DNA of 64,000 nucleotides from Chionoecetes opilio. Its lineage: Eukaryota; Arthropoda; Malacostraca; Decapoda; Majidae. The position numbers were made by a program, and so were the translations under genes. Below the pieces are notes generated by a model that worked only from the letters and a program-made list of their open reading frames with translations, was not told the DNA's origin and did no database searches. Location of the stretch: positions 1-64,000 of the forward strand of contig JACEEZ010022980.1 in the NCBI GenBank assembly GCA_016584305.1, in the 5' to 3' direction. This document shows positions 59,291 to 64,000 of this stretch, piece after piece. Numbering within the stretch: position 1 is the first letter of the stretch; the number at the start of each line of letters is the position of its first letter.

Positions 59291-60129
59291 TAGTGGCAAT
59301 AGTTTGGTCGGTTATGCGACACAGATCTGACACAGAAACGAAACGTAACGACACAGGCCCGGGGTGCAAACATGTACGCACAAGTGTCGGTCCGCAGCCA
59401 GGCCGATAACTGTCAGTAGGTTTTCCGATTCAATGCACAATATGCGTTTGTGATTTGCAGGCACTAATTTTGACTTGCCGGGCCGTCATGACAATGTTTG
59501 CTGGGTACTGCTAAACGTCTTCTCCAGTTATCGCTGTGCTTCTGAAATGGAGCATATTGTAGTTGTCCGCCATATGTATGTAGTGTGTAGTTCGGACGAC
59601 CCCCAAAAAAGAGGGGAGGTACGGGGTAACTTAAGGGCAGCGTCCACGAATATTTCCGGAAAAAATTGAAATGATCGGAAAAAATTTCAGGCATAGCGTG
59701 AAACACAAGCAAGCTCTATGGATAAATTTATTATAAGGAGTGCAGCAAAAATTAAAAAGAGTTATGGCTGATTTCTCCTCCCCACCCCAGCCCCGAAAAT
59801 ATCAGTTAAAAAAAAAAAATGATTTTATGATATTCACTGCATGCAAACGGCACATCTCAATCCCTCTCTGCGAGACAGAGGGTGACTCAAGGCCTAACAG
59901 TAGTATAGGGAGTCGAGGGAGAGGCCGGGTGTCATGTCGTCCTCGGCCTTCCACCATTTCCTGATCCTCCAGACCAATTATTCAGTGAAGGATTTGATCT
60001 ACTCACGCTCTCTACCTCCTCCACCACCAGCCGAGTGACATCAAGGATAAAGTGGCCCAATAGAGAGATGCTGGCCTCTGTAGTTCAGCAAACTGTCATG
60101 CGCGTTCGTCTGACAGATCGCACCCTTTT

Positions 60130-60735
60130 GTGACGACAGCTAAAGTATTATATCCGACATTGGGGGGATCCGAGTTTAGGTGTATAATTGGAATAGTCGG
60201 AGTCGGACTTGTACATAATTTAATTATCGAATTATCGATGAAACTCCTAAGCACCAACCGAGTCAGCTGAGAAGTTTTTCACCAGCTATAGTATAGCTTC
60301 CTGATGCCGTGAAAAACCTTGAATTGCCCCCCCCCCCCGTGAAGCCATCCTCTGAGAAAGTACACGGTCGTTACTCTTCATTTTTCTTGACATCTCCTTT
60401 GCTTGTTAAATTATATATAGCATGCACTGGCTTCACATGTACCATCATTAAGACTTCATTTTATACCATGCCCAAACATGCTTCGCCAGCAAATAGCCAA
60501 CTTAGGTCGTGATCAGAGTTCCTGTTTTGTTAAAAAACTTGTTAGTTTCTGTAACCCAGCATAAAAACGTAAACAATTATCTTGACTTTAAAATGTCCAC
60601 CACAGTCGTTTGCCGCTGTTAAATTCCCAAACATATATCTTGTCTAGGAACACCTGTTCTACTTTCCTTATAATATGCAATTTGTCTGTTCAATGTCAAC
60701 ACAACCACGCTACGTTAGGCACGTTTAGACGACAT
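60130..60735 (-). pseudogene. Tigger/CENP-B-like transposase fragment, right arm
   Basis: Mirror copy of 37,319-37,920, starting at the ATG complement at 60,733-60,735. The HTH coding region here is broken almost immediately by indels (after MSSK), whereas the left copy is open for 94 codons. Differing indels between arms in the same codons suggest sequencing error rather than independent decay. Confidence 0.75.
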
Positions 60736-61714
60736 TATTCACTGTAGAAAGTAAAATAAAGGGCCAAAACAAGACACAATGTGGTGGTGAAGCAGCCAAC
60801 AGCAAGTGTAAATAAACTCTGAAAACACCCGCCAACGCCAAGCCGCTACCAGCGCTGCGAGCGGGTAGTGAGAAAAACACGAACTACCTGCCTCCCGCCC
60901 GCCGCCGAATTCAACGTCTGACCGAGGGTTGGTTGTCTGGAATTGTTTAATAATTTATTCAACTTGGGACATAGAAGAAAAAGTTGGTTGTTTGGACAAG
61001 TTGGATGTTTGAAGGTCGGATGTTGGGAATTTGGCTGTAGTACCTTTTTGCAAAAGGGGGGACCAGATACCAGCTATGTCATATAGCACTTCAAGAGTGA
61101 TAGAGAGCGTGGCTGTGAGAGTAAACAAACAAACCAGCATCTGCTCAGACTCACTGAGCCTCGAAGTTTAAGGGAGACGGCTGATTAAATTTTTTTAGTT
61201 TTTTTATTGAGTTATTTGCTATGACATTAACACCAGGAGTTTGGGACATACTATACCATCTATTTTAGCCCCAAAAAACAATCTGCAACCCTTTCATTTT
61301 TCACCCCTTTCACTTTCGAACAATTTAAAAAAAAAAAAATTGTTTCTCCTCCTATACTAATTGCTCTACATGCATGAAACATGGTATGGTACAAGGACCT
61401 TGATCAGACCTTCAAACGTATAGAGATAAATCGTACTGAAAAGATTTTTTTTGTGGAATATAAATTTTCCCAAATTTTCAGGCTCGGGTTCACCCCCAAA
61501 AGCGTAAATTTTTATTTTCACAAAATTCGCCCCTTTTTTAGATATTAAAAAAAAACTCTTACAGAGTGAATCAGGCAGGTGAAAGGCATATTATGTGTGA
61601 ATTTTCATTGAAATTGGTTAACATTGATGGAGGAGATACAGTGTTGAACACATAAAACTTATGTTTTTGAGATACGGGCCACTAAAGTTTTTGCTAACTT
61701 TGAACTCCTTTGTA

Positions 61715-62082
61715 CAGGTTGAAGTTCCCAAACTCGACATCCCAAGACTCGGCAACACCCAAAACTCGGCTATGGTTCCGGATTTTCCAAAACACGGCAG
61801 AACACCCAAAACCCGGTGCGTAGTTGCCGGGTCGGCCGCTAGGTGCCACCACACTAGGCCGCTTGGTTTCTCCTGCCGATTTGTTTGTTGTTATTGTTCA
61901 GTGGTGTTGTGACTGTAGAGTTACGTACACTGTTATTTTGTGTACTTCTACAGGTCTGTTATTGGTATTATTATTTTCATGCTTTTTTCCCCCTTAATAT
62001 ATCTACGTTCTAAAAGTCGGAAAATTCCATTACTCGGCTCGGCGCTGGTCCCGAGGTTGCCGAGTTTGGGAGCTTCAACCTG
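61715..62082. mobile_element. Tigger-like 368-bp MITE, right arm
   Basis: Same length and near-identical sequence to 35,978-36,345 in reverse orientation, with TA flanks at 61,713-14 and 62,083-84. An 83-codon frame (61,661-61,912) across it is the translation of the TIR and not a gene. Confidence 0.85.
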
Positions 62083-62769
62083 TATACTGAACAATAAGTA
62101 AGTGATATCATGGTATTTGTATTTATTTTGAAGTCTTGAGTATTTATAACATATATTATAATATTTCTTTTTATTGAATCATTATGTTGAGGCCCAGGCA
62201 AATAATCCTCCGTCTTCAGGCTCCTGGTCCCCCCCTTGAGGGGTGGGGAGGTCAATACCCATAACTACAAAACTAAGGCGAATTTTGATGAAATACTCCA
62301 CATTCAAACTTTTTGTTTTCCCATACCAAAAGCCCAGGAATTTTATTAAATGTTTTGCTTTTTTTCCAATTTTTTACCAGTCGGCCCCCTTAAAGGGCAC
62401 GCGGCTTTTTAAACCGGCGCCTTTAAACCTCTCTACTGAAAAACGTGCTTTTTTCCAGTTTTCCTTTCATAACTTCGCCACTATTGTACCGAATTTAATA
62501 AACAATATATCATTGGAAAGAGGAATATAGATGTGATTTTCTGATCTTTTGTTTATTTTTCAATTTGGGTAAATAATTGCAAATACATTTACGAGAACAA
62601 AAATAAAATAAAAAAAATGCTGAACACTTAAAAAGAATGAAATTCAAAATTCTTAAAAGATGAATCGTTTGGATATTTTGTAATGCATATTTGGTATTTT
62701 TGTCATAAGTGCAAGTCATTGGATAAGAATTGTTAATATAGCGAGTGTGTTAGCACGTTCCTATGTTTA

Positions 62770-62920
62770 TGCGCGCCGCCGCGGCGGGAACCAATGGGAG
62801 ACCGCCATTTCATCAGCTGTCTCATGATGTCATCACTGGTGATCACGTGACAAGTTGACCACGTGGAGTCACTGGAGGGAAGAGTCAGTCATTCCCCAGC
62901 GCGCGGTGAGTGCAGTAGTG
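62770..62920. promoter_or_regulatory. CCAAT/CRE-like/E-box cluster, right-arm copy
   Basis: A CG-rich stretch (GCGCGCCGCCGCGGCGGG), CCAAT at 62,791-62,795, a palindromic TGATGTCATCA at 62,825-62,835, and CACGTG at 62,844-62,849 and 62,860-62,865. The density of classic factor sites is promoter-like, but no downstream reading frame is apparent, so this is suggestive only. Confidence 0.35.
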
Positions 62921-63099
62921 CACAGGATTATTAACAGAATGTTATTAAGTTAAATTTCTTAAAAAAACTTCTTTTTTGCAGTTATGTAACGAGCTATTGA
63001 TCTGAAAATGAGCTAGGATTATTTCGGCATTAGCATACTTCAGACATAAAAAAAACTCATGACAATACACTGATAATTAAGAAATGGTGTGACGCTCCC

Positions 63100-63300
63100 C
63101 TTAAGGTTACAAAAGGTTACATAAAGGTTAGGTTAAGGTTCGGTGTAGTTACAAAAGGTAAAGGTAAGGTAAGGTTACCAAAAGGTAAGGTTCGGGTTAG
63201 GTTAACAATCTCGCGGGGGGGTTGGAGCCTCCCCGTTAGGAGGTTAGATTAGGTTCAGTTAGGGTAATAATCCTCCTGGCAGGGCGGGCAGAGCGGACCC
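63100..63300. repeat. GGTTAGG-type tract and G/C-rich repeat, right arm
   Basis: Repeated AAGGTTA/AAGGTAAGG units, then TCGCGGGGGGGTTGGAGCCT and GTTAGGAGGTTAGATTAGG. Mirror of 34,705-34,915. Confidence 0.75.
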
Positions 63301-63727
63301 ACTTGACGGCTGGCGAATCTTGTTCCCCTTTGCACTGCCTTAGTTATGAAAATGTTCAGTTTTTCTTAATATCTTCTGTTACTAAACCAAACCCCACCTC
63401 TGACCTAACCTAACCTAATCTGATTTAGCCTAACTAAACTGTTTCTGGATGAAATAACTAGATTTTCGGAAGTACATGTAACGCCATTACTATTCAATTG
63501 TGCCATGAGAAATGGGGTTCAAAAGACTCAGAATGAGATCTTCACGATGAGACAGATTAGAATTGTCGGGTTTGAGGATGACCTAAATCATAATAATACC
63601 GCTCTGTTGTTCCATCAATTCCGAGGTATTGACTATATATTTATGGGCAGCACTTGATGCTTTTTCGGTAAATCTTAAGAACAAAGGCTCCACCCCCTAC
63701 ATTCTTCTTCTTCTTCTTCTTCTTCTA

Positions 63728-63930
63728 GCCAACAAGCTTGGGAACATGGTGGGAAACTGGGGTTTTTGGGTAGGGGAGCACACACATAAGGGAAATATGG
63801 CCCCCACAAAAAAAATCCCTAAACTAGGGAAATTTCCCTAGTTCAGACTTTATCGGAGCCATATTTCCCTTATATGTGTGCTCCCCCATCCAAAAACCCC
63901 GGTTTCCACCATGTCCACAAGTTTGTTGGC
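63728..63930. mobile_element. Hairpin MITE, right-arm copy
   Basis: An almost complete palindrome of 203 bp. It begins GCCAACAAGCTTGGGAACAT and ends with the complementary ATGTCCACAAGTTTGTTGGC. Its centre is the perfect 20-bp palindrome ACTAGGGAAATTTCCCTAGT at 63,823-63,842. Both halves carry GAGCACACACATAAGGGAAA-type text. No coding capacity. A TTC microsatellite (about 63,703-63,726) flanks the left side. Confidence 0.85.
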
Positions 63931-64000
63931 TATAAGAAGAAGACTATAGGAGCTTGAGCCTTTATTCTAAAGATGACAAAATTCTACAGACCTAACTTAG

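Larger units (their letters stand above)
48805..64000 (-). repeat. Right arm of ~30-kb palindrome
   Basis: Mirror copy of the left arm. It is cleaner than the left arm over 38.2-44.8 kb equivalents and contains a poly(A) tract absent from the left. It runs to the last base of the window and may continue. Confidence 0.95.

Noticed and set aside
61618..61912. 78- and 83-codon frames also present at 36,148-36,400
   Set aside because: Identical in both arms only because both translate the 368-bp MITE and its flank. No protein motif.

Overview
This window looks like an uncorrected or poorly polished long-read contig from an arthropod nuclear genome, most likely a decapod crustacean. That identification is an inference from three things: degenerate TTAGG-type (CTAACC) tracts scattered through the window, long CT/GA and TA microsatellites, and a mixture of I-like and RTE-like LINEs with Tigger/pogo-type DNA transposons. 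I see no convincing host protein gene, rRNA, tRNA or CRISPR array. Almost all readable coding sequence belongs to transposable elements, and every element copy is broken by indels. Homopolymers are inflated and small indels are common, especially in the first 20 kb, so many frameshifts may be sequencing error rather than biological decay.

Layout. Positions 1-6,200 hold three copies of one dispersed repeat, one inverted and two direct. Positions 6,480-7,640 hold a 5'-truncated copy of an I-like LINE. Positions 7,650-18,200 are very noisy; they include two GC-richer blocks (8.2-13.3 kb and 16.0-18.1 kb) that I cannot assign. Positions 18,830-20,630 are a run of fold-back structures: inverted arrays of a TCAGTTCGCCC motif, a hairpin centred on GGGTACCC, and a second hairpin whose loop is a TTAGG-like minisatellite. 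Positions 20,655-23,880 look like a terminal-inverted-repeat element carrying an RTE-type LINE on the minus strand. A CT-rich tract leads into the most complete element, an I-like LINE at 25,850-31,400, with a zinc-knuckle ORF1 and an ORF2 that has endonuclease, reverse transcriptase, RNase H and a C-terminal Cys/His segment. The ORF2 start overlaps the ORF1 stop as ATGA.

From about 33,987 to the window end (64,000) the sequence is one giant inverted repeat. The left arm, 33,987-48,804, is matched in reverse complement by the right arm, 48,805-64,000. The turn is at a CCGG (48,803-48,806) with no spacer. Every element in the left arm recurs in mirror order in the right: a hairpin MITE, a CCAAT/E-box cluster, a 368-bp Tigger-like MITE, a Tigger-like transposase fragment, a ~33-bp minisatellite, further MITEs, a nested TIR element, and two pogo-like elements with CCGTATTTTACGG ends. 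The arms differ mainly by scattered indels and by a ~120-nt poly(A) tract found only in the right arm. The simplest explanation is a fold-back or template-complement chimera retained in the assembly. A real head-to-head duplication is the alternative and is testable.

The elements do not form a pathway. The window is best read as nested selfish DNA: two autonomous LINE lineages, remnants of a pogo/Tigger transposase, and the non-autonomous elements such transposases mobilise.
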